Shown in pieces: positions 16,366 to 24,278 of a stretch of DNA of 46,112 nt (position 1 is the first letter of the stretch; each line of letters begins with the position of its first letter). Source of the DNA: Phycisphaerales bacterium (GTDB taxonomy: Bacteria > Planctomycetota > Phycisphaerae > Sedimentisphaerales > Anaerobacaceae); NCBI GenBank assembly GCA_003170415.1, contig PMZJ01000028.1:1-46112 (forward strand). Direction: 5' to 3'. Under the pieces are notes generated by a model. It was not told the origin of the DNA and did not search any database. It worked only from the letters and a program-made list of their open reading frames with translations. A program made the translations under genes and the position numbers.

Positions 16366-17169
16366 TCAGTAATCCTTAAATTTTCTCATCCACTCCGGCC
16401 AATGTGGGGGTGGATTATAGTTTTTCGTCCAGGGTCCGTTTATATCGAAGTTTTTATGCCACTTCAGCTTCCATAACTGCTTAAGCCCGACCGATTGAAC
16501 CGACCAGTCCATAAAAAGACAATTTGTCGCCCCTTTACCGTGCCGGTTGATGCAGAAATTTTTCATTTGTTCCTCTACCGTCCATCCATTGAGCGACTGA
16601 CCGTCATACGCAGGCGGTATAGAGTTTTGGTCCGGCCAGCCTACCATCCACAGACAGTCCAGAAACACCGGCACATTTCCCGCACCTTTGATAACGGGTG
16701 TCCTCCAGTAAAGTTCGTCTCCAAACACAGCGCTAGGGTCTGCGTTTAAAACCCATCCGTTTAGACCATAGCTGCCAGAATCGCGGCCTTCACTATCTTT
16801 CCACGCTGCATATACTCCCTGCGCCCCTTGGTCGGCAGTTTTGCCGGCTAAGGGACAGAATGTTATCTTTCCTTTATTGCCGTAGAACGGTCGCAGGATT
16901 TCTATCCAGTCATCCCAACTGCTGCCGACCACGCCTCCGAAAAAAAGACCATTGTTCTGGTTTGTATATGCCTCAAGAATCAGACCCCATTGTCTCAGAT
17001 TAGACTGGCAGACAACGGTTTTTGCGCGTCGTCTTGCTCCCGTTAAGACCGGTACCAAAATTGACATCAGCAGTCCAATGATAGCTATTACCACCAGAAG
17101 TTCAATTAGGGTAAATCCCTTTTTCATAATACAAGGCCGGGGCAACGATACAAGAATATGTCTTGTCAT
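16366..17169 (-). CDS. Type II secretion/type IV pilin-like protein with prepilin N-terminus
   Basis: 267 residues. The class III prepilin motif KKGFTLIELLVVIAIIG lies at 16-32, so PilD-type peptidase would cut after Gly18 and methylate Phe. The rest is the planctomycete-type pseudopilin domain (CQSNLRQWGLILEAYTNQN near 54-72, RHGKGATNCLFMDWSV near 222-237, where most relatives have DG instead of DW). The start at 17169 is supported by AAGGAGG eight bases upstream, although it makes a long 18-residue leader. It lies 27 bases downstream of pyrB and 63 bases upstream of pyrC, an unexpected place for it. Confidence 0.92.
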   Translation of the reverse strand: MTRHILVSLPRPCIMKKGFTLIELLVVIAIIGLLMSILVPVLTGARRRAKTVVCQSNLRQWGLILEAYTNQNNGLFFGGVVGSSWDDWIEILRPFYGNKGKITFCPLAGKTADQGAQGVYAAWKDSEGRDSGSYGLNGWVLNADPSAVFGDELYWRTPVIKGAGNVPVFLDCLWMVGWPDQNSIPPAYDGQSLNGWTVEEQMKNFCINRHGKGATNCLFMDWSVQSVGLKQLWKLKWHKNFDINGPWTKNYNPPPHWPEWMRKFKDY

Positions 17170-17196
17170 TTTATTGCCCTCCTTGATTTTATAAAG

Positions 17197-18174
17197 TTAT
17201 GTTTCCTCAATTACTTCTCCATGTTGAGCTGCGGCCTGATTGACTAAGAACAATGTGGCCATTCTTACTGTGACGCCGTTGGTTACCTGCTGGAGTATAA
17301 CGCTGTTTTTGCCGTCGGCGACTTCGCTTTCTATTTCAAGTCCCCTGTTTATTGGGCCTGGGTGCATAACGATGATGTCGGGTTTCGCCCTTTTCATACG
17401 TTCGACGGTCAGCCCGAAGTAGTGTGAGTATTCGCGGACCGAAGGGAACGGGTTACCGCCTAATCGTTCAAACTGGATTCGGAGCATATTTATTACGTCA
17501 ACTTTTTCGATAACGTCGTCGAGTGAATAGCTGATTTTGACTGGCAGTTGTTCAACTTTTGGCGGCATCAGCGTCGGAGGTCCGACGAATGTTACTTCTG
17601 CTCCGAGTTTTGTCATCGCCCACATATCGCTGCGTGCAACCCGCGAATGTGATATGTCGCCTACGATTGCGATTTTGAGTCCCTTGAGTGAACCTTTGCG
17701 TTTGCGAATGGTGAAGACGTCGAGCAGGCCCTGTGTCGGGTGCTCGCAGAAGCCGTCGCCGGCGTTGACGACGCAGGCGTTGATATATTTGCTGAGAAGT
17801 GTCGGTGCGCCGCCCGCGTTATGCCGGATGACGACGATATCGATGCCCATTGCTTCGAGATTGCGAGCGGTATCGAGAAGCGTCTCGCCCTTGCTGACGG
17901 AGCTGTCTTTTTTGGTGAACTCGACGACATCTGCGCTGAGCCGGTTTGCGGCCAGGGCGAAACTGTTTCGCGTGCGGGTGCTGTCCTCGAAGAAAAGATT
18001 GACCACGAGCTTGCCTCGCAGCGGCGGGGCTTTTTTGACCGCTCTTGTGCTTATTTCCTCGAAGCCCTGCGCGGTATCGAGGATATAAGTAATTTCCTGG
18101 GCGGTTAATTCTCTAAGGCCGAGCAGATGTTTGCGCTGCCACTTAAATTCCCTTGTTTTGCCCTTTTCAGCCAT
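17197..18174 (-). CDS. pyrB: Aspartate carbamoyltransferase catalytic subunit
   Basis: 325 residues. The carbamoyl phosphate motif FFEDSTRTRNSF (near 57-68) and HPTQGLLD (near 141-148) are intact. It makes N-carbamoyl-L-aspartate from carbamoyl phosphate and aspartate. No pyrI is present, so it is probably the unregulated trimer, with control by PyrR encoded 35 bases upstream. Downstream is the pilin-like gene, then pyrC. Confidence 0.97.
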   Translation of the reverse strand: MAEKGKTREFKWQRKHLLGLRELTAQEITYILDTAQGFEEISTRAVKKAPPLRGKLVVNLFFEDSTRTRNSFALAANRLSADVVEFTKKDSSVSKGETLLDTARNLEAMGIDIVVIRHNAGGAPTLLSKYINACVVNAGDGFCEHPTQGLLDVFTIRKRKGSLKGLKIAIVGDISHSRVARSDMWAMTKLGAEVTFVGPPTLMPPKVEQLPVKISYSLDDVIEKVDVINMLRIQFERLGGNPFPSVREYSHYFGLTVERMKRAKPDIIVMHPGPINRGLEIESEVADGKNSVILQQVTNGVTVRMATLFLVNQAAAQHGEVIEET

Positions 18175-18209
18175 ACCTGGCGACCGCCTTAATTTAATTT
18201 TTAATCAGG

Positions 18210-18737
18210 TTATTCAACTATGACCTGTTCTTTGTTGTCCGATTCTTTCAAAAGCACCTGGACTAATGTTCCCGGTTTTGCGTCGGCTTTATAGCCGGCA
18301 TAGTCGGCCTGGATGGGAAATTCCCGCCCGGCCCTGTCAACGAGCACCGCCAGACGAATTGCTTTTGGTCTGCCCAGGTCTATAAGTGCGTCCATCGCCG
18401 CTCTTGCTGAACGACCCGTATGCAGAACGTCATCGACCAGGATTATGATTTTGTCGTCTATATCGAAGCGGATTTCAGTGGTGCGAACCTGCGGCTGCGA
18501 ACCGCTTTTTGGCGAATTGAGGTCGTCTCGGTAGAGGGTGATATCGAGTGTTCCACAGGGTATTTCACTGTTTATTTTTTTGGATAGTCGTTCGGCTAAT
18601 CGCTGTGCGACGATTTCGCCCCTGCTGCGGATTCCTATTACGGCGATTTCAACGCCTTCGGGAATATCGGCAACAATACGATTCGTCAGCTTGTTGAGAG
18701 CACTGTCGATTTGTTTGGCGTTCAGCAATACCTTCAT
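18210..18737 (-). CDS. pyrR: Bifunctional pyr operon regulator / uracil phosphoribosyltransferase PyrR
   Basis: 175 residues with the PRTase PRPP loop IILVDDVLHTGRSA. In Firmicutes PyrR senses UMP and binds pyr mRNA to terminate transcription, and has weak uracil phosphoribosyltransferase activity. It is the first gene of pyrR-pyrB-(pilin)-pyrC. Its leader from the predicted start site is only about 38 bases and shows no attenuator, so RNA-based attenuation would have to act elsewhere (for example in the pyrR-pyrB gap) or not occur. Confidence 0.96.
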   Translation of the reverse strand: MKVLLNAKQIDSALNKLTNRIVADIPEGVEIAVIGIRSRGEIVAQRLAERLSKKINSEIPCGTLDITLYRDDLNSPKSGSQPQVRTTEIRFDIDDKIIILVDDVLHTGRSARAAMDALIDLGRPKAIRLAVLVDRAGREFPIQADYAGYKADAKPGTLVQVLLKESDNKEQVIVE

Positions 18738-18781
18738 TTGTCGCTACTGGCCCTCTTTTGGAACATGCTTAAGTTTGAAAA

Positions 18782-18810
18782 ATTATATCAATTCTGCCTT
18801 TGAAAAGCAA
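18782..18810 (-). promoter_or_regulatory. Sigma-70-like promoter of pyrR
   Basis: On the minus strand TTGCTT, 17-base spacer, TATAAT. Predicted start about 18775. It is divergent from the promoter of the nucleotidyltransferase pair. Confidence 0.6.
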
Positions 18811-18858
18811 GCCCAGATGACGAATGTTTTTTCATTTTATATAAAGCGGTTTTGAGGG

Positions 18859-18864
18859 TATAAT
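18859..18864 (+). promoter_or_regulatory. Perfect -10 box seven bases from a start codon
   Basis: TATAAT at 18859-18864 is followed by seven bases and then ATG 18872. A start site at the usual distance falls on or next to the ATG, so the mRNA would be leaderless; no ribosome site is present. The -35 region is weak (TTTATA). Confidence 0.5.
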
Positions 18865-18871
18865 TGGTTTT

Positions 18872-19060
18872 ATGATTCGCAAAGTTGCGCAAAAACACAA
18901 AATGGACAGGGATTTTGAAATCAGGCAAAACCTGGAGTACTGGCTTAGCAGGACGCCTGAAGAACGTCTTTCAGCTGTGGAGATATTGAGACGGCAGGTA
19001 TATGGAGATTCACAAGGACTTCAAAGAGTTGTTAGAGTTATTAAACTCTCACAAAGTTGA
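18872..19060 (+). CDS. Small protein paired with a nucleotidyltransferase
   Basis: 62 residues, basic and helical: EYWLSRTPEERLSAVEILRR near 27-46 and GDSQGLQRVVRVIK at the end. Proteins of this type occur directly before nucleotidyltransferase genes in many planctomycete-like genomes (recollection). It overlaps the start of the next gene by 59 bases in another frame, so they are translationally linked. No DNA-binding fold is certain. It could be the antitoxin or chaperone of a two-gene module. The start is fixed by the adjacent TATAAT. Confidence 0.75.
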   Translation: MIRKVAQKHKMDRDFEIRQNLEYWLSRTPEERLSAVEILRRQVYGDSQGLQRVVRVIKLSQS

Positions 19061-19448
19061 ATATCTTGTCGTGGGCAGCTACGCGTTGGCATTTCACGGC
19101 GCTCCCCGCTTCACCGGTGATATCGACTTGTTTGTTAGACCGGATTTTGCAAATGCGAAACGTATTCTTGAGGCCCTTGCTGAGTTTGGTTTTGGGTCAT
19201 TAAATCTGTCGGAGGCAGATTTCGTGACGCCTGAGAATGTTGTTCAGTTTGGAGTGCCGCCTGTGCGTATTGATATTATGAATTCACTTACCGGCGTATC
19301 TTGGGAGAAGGCACAAGCAGACAAAATTCGCGGCAGTTACGGTGACACAGTCGTTTTCTTCATAAGCAAGAAAGATTTAATCGCCAATAAAAAGGCGCTC
19401 GGCAGGAACAAAGACCTGGCTGATATCGAGGCGCTGGGCGACAAATAA
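19002..19448 (+). CDS. Nucleotidyltransferase (MNT/DUF6036-like)
   Basis: 148 residues of the pol-beta-type nucleotidyltransferase superfamily: the G25-S26 motif in VVGSYALAFHG and the catalytic pair D40-x-D42 in TGDIDLFV are present, and a third Asp lies in RIDIMN. It is related to AbiEii/MNT-type toxins or antitoxins and to DUF6036. Overlap with the upstream 62-residue gene suggests a two-component stress or defence module. Substrate unknown. It is followed by a strong terminator. Confidence 0.85.
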   Translation: MEIHKDFKELLELLNSHKVEYLVVGSYALAFHGAPRFTGDIDLFVRPDFANAKRILEALAEFGFGSLNLSEADFVTPENVVQFGVPPVRIDIMNSLTGVSWEKAQADKIRGSYGDTVVFFISKKDLIANKKALGRNKDLADIEALGDK

Positions 19449-19504
19449 TCCCCGTTCATTCAGCAGAGCAATTAACGGGGTGTCTCTGCCATATTGCGAC
19501 GGGA

Positions 19505-19534
19505 ATAAAAAAGCCCCGCGGGGACGGGGCTTTT
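19505..19534. terminator. Bidirectional rho-independent terminator
   Basis: AAGCCCCG, loop CGGGGA, CGGGGCTT then TT, preceded by an A-run. It serves the nucleotidyltransferase (+) and the convergent htrA (-). Confidence 0.85.
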
Positions 19535-19569
19535 GGATTCAGGTTAGCAAATATACACTTGCTGTGTAA

Positions 19570-21054
19570 TTAATCTTTCGGGATTGTCAGGACGACGAAT
19601 ATGCTGCTTTTTTCGTATCTGACGCGGAGCATTATTTTTCCTTCTTTAGCAGCTGCATCTACCGCCTCTTTGAATTCCCTGACGTTTTCAACCGATTTGC
19701 GGTTAACTCCCTGGATTAAGCTTCCGGGCTGAATGCCCGCCATCGCCGCCGGAGAATCGGATTCCACGTCGGTAACGAGAACTCCTTTTTGTCCAACAAG
19801 CCCAAACTGTTTGGCTGTGTCTTCGGTGAGATTCTGGACGGTGACGCCAAGTTTTTCAGAGGCCTGTTCTTTTACACTTGAGGCGGATTGTTCGTCGGAT
19901 GGCCTTTCTTCGAGTTTGGCGGTAAGCGTCTGCTTTTTGCCGTCGCGCAGGACGATGATTTCGACCTCGCTGCCCGGTTTTTTCATTGCTACGCGTCTCT
20001 GGAATTCCGCCGCTTTTTCGACCGGCTGGCCGTCAAAAGCTACGACGATATCGCCGGCTTTGAGACCAGCTTTGGCTGCTGCCGAATCAGGTGAAACGTC
20101 GGGAACGATGACGCCTTTGGTATCCTTGAGTTTGAATGATTCAGCCAGGTCGGGCGTTAGGTCCTGGATGGTAACGCCAAGGAATCCGCGAACGACTTTG
20201 CCTTTTTGGACAAGCTGGTCGTAAACGGACTTTGCCATATTTATTGGGATAGCGAGACCTATGCCGATATTGCCGCTTGAGCCGACTATCGCGGTGTTGA
20301 TGCCGACGACTTTTCCGTCGAGGTCAACCAGCGGGCCGCCTGAGTTGCCGGGGTTGATTGCCGCATCGGTTTGTATAAAGTCCTCGTATGTTGAAAGCCC
20401 CAGGCCGCTTCTGCCTTTTGCGCTTACGATGCCGGCGGTAACGGTGTGGCTAAGCCCGAAGGGATTGCCTATGGCGATTACCCATTCGCCGACTTCAAGC
20501 GTGTCGGAGTTGGCCAGTTCGAGGGCGTGCAGGTCGTTGGCGTCAATTTTGATAACCGCTACTTCGGTGGACGGGTCTGTGCCGACGAGTTTCGCCTGTA
20601 GTTCCCGGCCGTCCATCAGTGTTACCATGATTTTATCGGCGTCTTCGACGACGTGATTATTTGTGAGGATGTAGCCATCCTGTGAGACGATGAAACCGGA
20701 ACCCTGAACGGGCCTGATGATTTTTCTTTGCTGGGGCTGTCGTTGCTGTTGTTGCGGCTGCTGCCGGCGGGGCTGCCTGCCGAAAAATTGCTCGAAGAAT
20801 TCATCGTCAAAGGGCGAGTTACCGAACGGCGATTCGCGGGAATATGTCGGGGTGATTGCCTGGTTTGCTTTGATACTTACTACGGCCGGCGAGTCCTTTT
20901 CGGCGATTGAGGCAAAGGCCTTACCTAACTGGCGAAGGGTATCGATGCTCTTTGAGTCCTCGGCGATGGCTGATAATGGCGAAATTAGCGAAAAAACGAT
21001 GAGAACGAAGCTGATACGGGTTATGTGCTTAAACGGCCTTGCTATAGTAGTCAT
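19570..21054 (-). CDS. DegP/HtrA-family periplasmic serine protease
   Basis: 494 residues from ATG 21054 (GGAG nine bases upstream; a frame 12 residues longer lacks a site). Signal peptide to about residue 30, a Gln-rich stretch (about 90-112), a trypsin-like domain with His134 and Ser238 (NPGNSGGP), and two PDZ domains. The acidic triad residue, at the position of the Asp in the usual TDLAV motif, is Glu164 (STEVAVIK). It degrades or refolds misfolded periplasmic proteins. Transcribed alone. Confidence 0.95.
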   Translation of the reverse strand: MTTIARPFKHITRISFVLIVFSLISPLSAIAEDSKSIDTLRQLGKAFASIAEKDSPAVVSIKANQAITPTYSRESPFGNSPFDDEFFEQFFGRQPRRQQPQQQQRQPQQRKIIRPVQGSGFIVSQDGYILTNNHVVEDADKIMVTLMDGRELQAKLVGTDPSTEVAVIKIDANDLHALELANSDTLEVGEWVIAIGNPFGLSHTVTAGIVSAKGRSGLGLSTYEDFIQTDAAINPGNSGGPLVDLDGKVVGINTAIVGSSGNIGIGLAIPINMAKSVYDQLVQKGKVVRGFLGVTIQDLTPDLAESFKLKDTKGVIVPDVSPDSAAAKAGLKAGDIVVAFDGQPVEKAAEFQRRVAMKKPGSEVEIIVLRDGKKQTLTAKLEERPSDEQSASSVKEQASEKLGVTVQNLTEDTAKQFGLVGQKGVLVTDVESDSPAAMAGIQPGSLIQGVNRKSVENVREFKEAVDAAAKEGKIMLRVRYEKSSIFVVLTIPKD

Positions 21055-21187
21055 TTTCCTGGTCTCCAAATAATCGATGTTTAGAAACACACGCTCAAAA
21101 ACTCTTTATACTACCGGGGTTACATGGCTTTAATACGAATTTATCGACCGCGGGTTCGTCCGGTCAAAAGCTTTTTTGAAAAGGGGG

Positions 21188-21216
21188 TTGACAGAATGCC
21201 GGGACGAGGTTAGAAG
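21188..21216 (+). promoter_or_regulatory. Sigma-70-like promoter before the broken ybaK copy
   Basis: Perfect TTGACA (21188-21193), 17-base spacer, TAGAAG (21211-21216). It probably drove the lost ybaK copy and may now drive the lipoprotein gene and intact ybaK. Confidence 0.6.
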
Positions 21217-21267
21217 CAATAATAAGGCGATAGTGTTAAATAAAGGAGATTTTTTGGAGGTCAAGGT

Positions 21268-21420
21268 ATGCAGGTGCTGGAATATCTTGAGAAATCGAAG
21301 GTAAAGTACGAGGTGAAGGGGCACTCCTTCGAAGAAGCCCTAGCGTCGCCGTGGCCGCTGATTTTTGTGTTGGCTGTGCAAAAGGTAGTAACCGGAAGGA
21401 CGCCCCATAGCGGGGCATAG
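21268..21420 (+). pseudogene. 5' remnant of a ybaK-like gene
   Basis: The first 20 codons (MQVLEYLEKSKVKYEVKGHS) closely match the start of the intact gene at 22677 (MQVLGYLKKLGVKYESREHK), and the ribosome-site region TTTTTTGGAGGTCAAGGT also matches its counterpart upstream of 22677. After that the frame diverges into unrelated sequence and stops at 21420. It looks like a tandem paralogue that lost its body when the following lipoprotein gene was inserted. Confidence 0.75.
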
Positions 21421-21432
21421 GAGGAAAATCGT

Positions 21433-22605
21433 ATGAGCATCCCTCGTGAAACCAAAACACAGAACAATTCGCGGAGTATGGCAAACTTCCTGTTGTCTGC
21501 CTGTCTTACACTAAGCCTTGCGGGGTGTGTAACGCCGCCTTATTCTGGAACTGATGCTACATCTCAATTGACAACCGAGGCTGGAATTGTGAGAGCGCTG
21601 GGGTATCAAGTCGCTGATACCAGTACTTCGTTCTTTCCCGTTGCCTTACCCACAGAAGAGATCAATGTTCGGGTCTACAAGGACGTCGATGAATCCCTTG
21701 CCGCCTATAAGACCTTTGGCTTTGACTACACCAGCAAGACGAACCCGCTTTTGGAAAAAGAACTCTTCCGGCAGTTGGAAAAAGTGTTGCAGGCGCATGG
21801 GCTGACACGCGTCAAAGAGAATCCGCAGGTCCTCATCAGCATGGACTTCTTTATCGGTAAGAAGGAACAGTACACGCCGCCGACCACAGTCACCAGCACA
21901 GAAGTAAAGTATGTCTGGAATACCGCCGCAATCGGCTGGAATGTAGGAGGGTTCTCTTCCGCGGTGCCGGTCACCAGTTCGACGACTGAGCCCGGCTATA
22001 CCACAACCACTTATTATAGCAATATCCGGCTTAATTTCCTGAATCACGCCAAGTTGGTGGGAGGCGTAAAGCCGGAAACCCCGCCATTGATCTGGCTTGG
22101 CGAAGCGGAAACTGGGGGGTTTGAGTCGGATATCCGCGGGATTGCGCCGGTTATGTTTAGCGAACTCATTGGGGAGTTTCCGGACCAATCCGCCAAGGCT
22201 CCGAAACGCTATGTGCGCTGTTTTCGTTACGGTGGACTGGGACTCGGGTTCGATCCTGCGGACTGGTGTGCCATCCGTTATGTAGAACCATCTTCGGCGG
22301 CGGCCGAGCACGGTATAAAACAGGGGGATGTCCTGCTGACAATCAATGGCGAGAGCGCCAGCAACTGGCCCGCCGTCAGCTATTGGTACACAAACAGTCC
22401 GGATTACTATCGTTCCAATGATCCCTATTTCCGACATGTGTTGTCCAACCGGGGCGACTCGGATGTGGAACTGGTGATCATGTCGGCTGAAACAGGAAAA
22501 AGGGTCACGCTCCGGATGAGGCCTCGCAGTGAGGATCGCTACCTGTATGTTGATTCAGCCGGCATCCCTCTTCAGAAAACTACCAGAATACTAGGGATGG
22601 ATTAA
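21433..22605 (+). CDS. DUF4136-like lipoprotein with a C-terminal PDZ domain
   Basis: 390 residues. The signal peptide ends in the lipobox LSLAGC (Cys near 32), so it is lipid-anchored. A DUF4136-like region spans about 75-250 (YKTFGFDY; LLEKELFRQLEKVLQAHGL). A PDZ-like module lies at about 265-360 (IKQGDVLLTINGESASNW). GGAGG eight bases upstream fixes the ATG. It lies between a broken and an intact ybaK and has a composition unlike its neighbours, suggesting horizontal acquisition. Function unknown; probably envelope-associated. Confidence 0.75.
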   Translation: MSIPRETKTQNNSRSMANFLLSACLTLSLAGCVTPPYSGTDATSQLTTEAGIVRALGYQVADTSTSFFPVALPTEEINVRVYKDVDESLAAYKTFGFDYTSKTNPLLEKELFRQLEKVLQAHGLTRVKENPQVLISMDFFIGKKEQYTPPTTVTSTEVKYVWNTAAIGWNVGGFSSAVPVTSSTTEPGYTTTTYYSNIRLNFLNHAKLVGGVKPETPPLIWLGEAETGGFESDIRGIAPVMFSELIGEFPDQSAKAPKRYVRCFRYGGLGLGFDPADWCAIRYVEPSSAAAEHGIKQGDVLLTINGESASNWPAVSYWYTNSPDYYRSNDPYFRHVLSNRGDSDVELVIMSAETGKRVTLRMRPRSEDRYLYVDSAGIPLQKTTRILGMD

Positions 22606-22676
22606 TTTGGCATTATGCCAAGATTAGCCAGAGCAGTAGCGGTTGGCAGATAAAAGCTTTTTTTGGAGGGTCTGGT

Positions 22677-23141
22677 ATGCAGGTGCTGGGGTATCTAAAG
22701 AAATTGGGGGTAAAATACGAATCAAGGGAACACAAGCCGACATTCAGCGCACAACAAATGGCGGCGGTTGAGCATGAGCCGGGGAGGTTTGTTGTCAAGC
22801 CGGTTGTGGTCAAGGTTGACGGCAAATACGTAATGTGTGTGCTCGCGGCCTGCTATAAAGTGGATTTGGGGGCACTGAAAAAGCAGCTTGGGGCCAAATC
22901 CGTGGAGTTGGCGGAGGAAGAAGAGGTTGGTCGTCTTTTTGGGGATTGCGAGATTGGGGCGGAGCCGCCTTTTGGGAATTTGTATGATGTACCCACGATA
23001 ATGGATAAGGCCCTTGAGGCCGACGAGCACATAATGTTCCAGGCGGGTTCCCACGAAAAGGCGATAGTGATAAAGATGGCTGACTACCGCAAGCTGGTTA
23101 ATCCTAAGGTGCTTGAATTCAGCTATCCCCTCGGCTCGTAA
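22677..23141 (+). CDS. YbaK/aminoacyl-tRNA deacylase-like protein
   Basis: 154 residues matching the YbaK/ProX editing-domain family. The conserved core is present: FSAQQMAAVEHEPGRFVVKP at 23-42 and GAEPPFGNLYDVPTIMDKAL near 101-120. These proteins hydrolyse mischarged aminoacyl-tRNA, for example Cys-tRNA-Pro. TTTTTTTGGAGGG upstream supports the start. A truncated second copy lies 1.4 kb upstream. Confidence 0.88.
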   Translation: MQVLGYLKKLGVKYESREHKPTFSAQQMAAVEHEPGRFVVKPVVVKVDGKYVMCVLAACYKVDLGALKKQLGAKSVELAEEEEVGRLFGDCEIGAEPPFGNLYDVPTIMDKALEADEHIMFQAGSHEKAIVIKMADYRKLVNPKVLEFSYPLGS

Positions 23142-23240
23142 GGTAAAATCGGATATGGTAGAGTGGGCTTTAGCACGCGCGGGATAGGTTAAGTGTGGGA
23201 TCAAAGCATATTCTGATAATATGAATTTAGAGGCCCTGAT

Positions 23241-24218
23241 ATGGACGAATTGACAATCGATACCAAGCACAGGCGAAAACCACTTGTTGCAGCATTTCTT
23301 TCATTTATAGCATTTGGCCTTGGATATGTTTATTGCGGTAAAATAGTTAAAGGTTTTGTCATAGCTTTCATCGGCGCAATTATTTTGCCTGTCATTTCCT
23401 ATGGAATTGTAGCCGGATTTTCGCAGGTCAATATAGAAATGCTAAATGCGATATTGGTATTGTCTTTAATATCTTTATTGATTTGGATTGCGGTAATAAT
23501 CGACTCATTTTTTATTGCAAGAAAAAGCAAACCCGATTATGAGCTTAAAGAATATAATCGCTGGTATGTATATGTAATTTTTTATTTTTTAATCATAAGA
23601 TGTGCAAGTAATATTGCTTTGGATATGAAATCAAATTTAATAGAAGCATTCAGGGTGCCAACATTGTCTATGTATCCTGCGATAGAATATCAAGACCGTT
23701 TTTTGGCAAGTAAGAAAGCTTATAAAAAGGAAGACCCTAAGCGGGGAGACATCATAGTTTTTGCATCACCTGAAAGTCGTAATGAAGTTTGGTGTAAAAG
23801 GGTAGTAGCTGTAGCCGGGGACACCTTTGAAATGAAAGATAATCAGCTTATTATTAATGGATAAAAATTAAAAAGGGAAAAACTTTATACCGCAACTTAT
23901 GTTGATAAAGATATAAACAAAAAAGATGTAAACGTGGAAGGTACGTTATTTGTAGAGGAAAACGGAGAAGTTAAATATGAAATATTTTTATTTGACACCT
24001 ATGACTCAAAAAAATTACCTGATAAGTGGCCGGATTTAAAGTCTGATTTTCCTGAAACAAAAATTCCAAAAAATCATTGTTTTGTTCTCGGGGACAATAG
24101 AAATTTATCCGAAGATAGCAGACAATTTGGTCCTATTCCTCTGGCGACAGTCAAAGGCAGGGCCGATTATCTTTACTGGCCTGCCAAAGATTGGTCACGA
24201 TTTGGGCCGGTAAAATAA
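23241..24218 (+). pseudogene. lepB: Signal peptidase I interrupted by an in-frame TAA
   Basis: Reading one frame from ATG 23241 gives membrane segments (about 14-95, 108-120), the catalytic Ser143 (PTLSMYPAI), Lys186 in CKRVVAVAGDTFEM, then TAA at 23862-23864 after residue 207. Without a frame change the same frame goes on to the [17 protein letters not shown] motif and ends at 24218. Only the single TAA (one base from AAA) breaks an otherwise intact protein of about 325 residues. The 5' part could still be made, as both catalytic residues precede the stop, but it lacks the C-terminal conserved box. The gene is AT-rich against its surroundings. Sequencing error, recent nonsense mutation and readthrough are all possible. 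Confidence 0.82.
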
Positions 24219-24220
24219 AA

Positions 24221-24248
24221 AAAGACCCCCGGGAAATTGGGGGTCTTT
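24221..24248. terminator. Bidirectional rho-independent terminator
   Basis: AAAGACCCCC, loop GGGAAATT, GGGGGTCTTT, with an A-run before it. It lies between the convergent lepB (+) and aminotransferase (-). Confidence 0.9.
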
Positions 24249-24278
24249 GTGAGAACCCATTATTTTAGCGGGCTAACG

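Noticed and set aside
23862-23940. Frameshift in the signal peptidase gene
   Set aside because: Codons before and after the TAA are in one frame, so this is a nonsense codon and not a frameshift.
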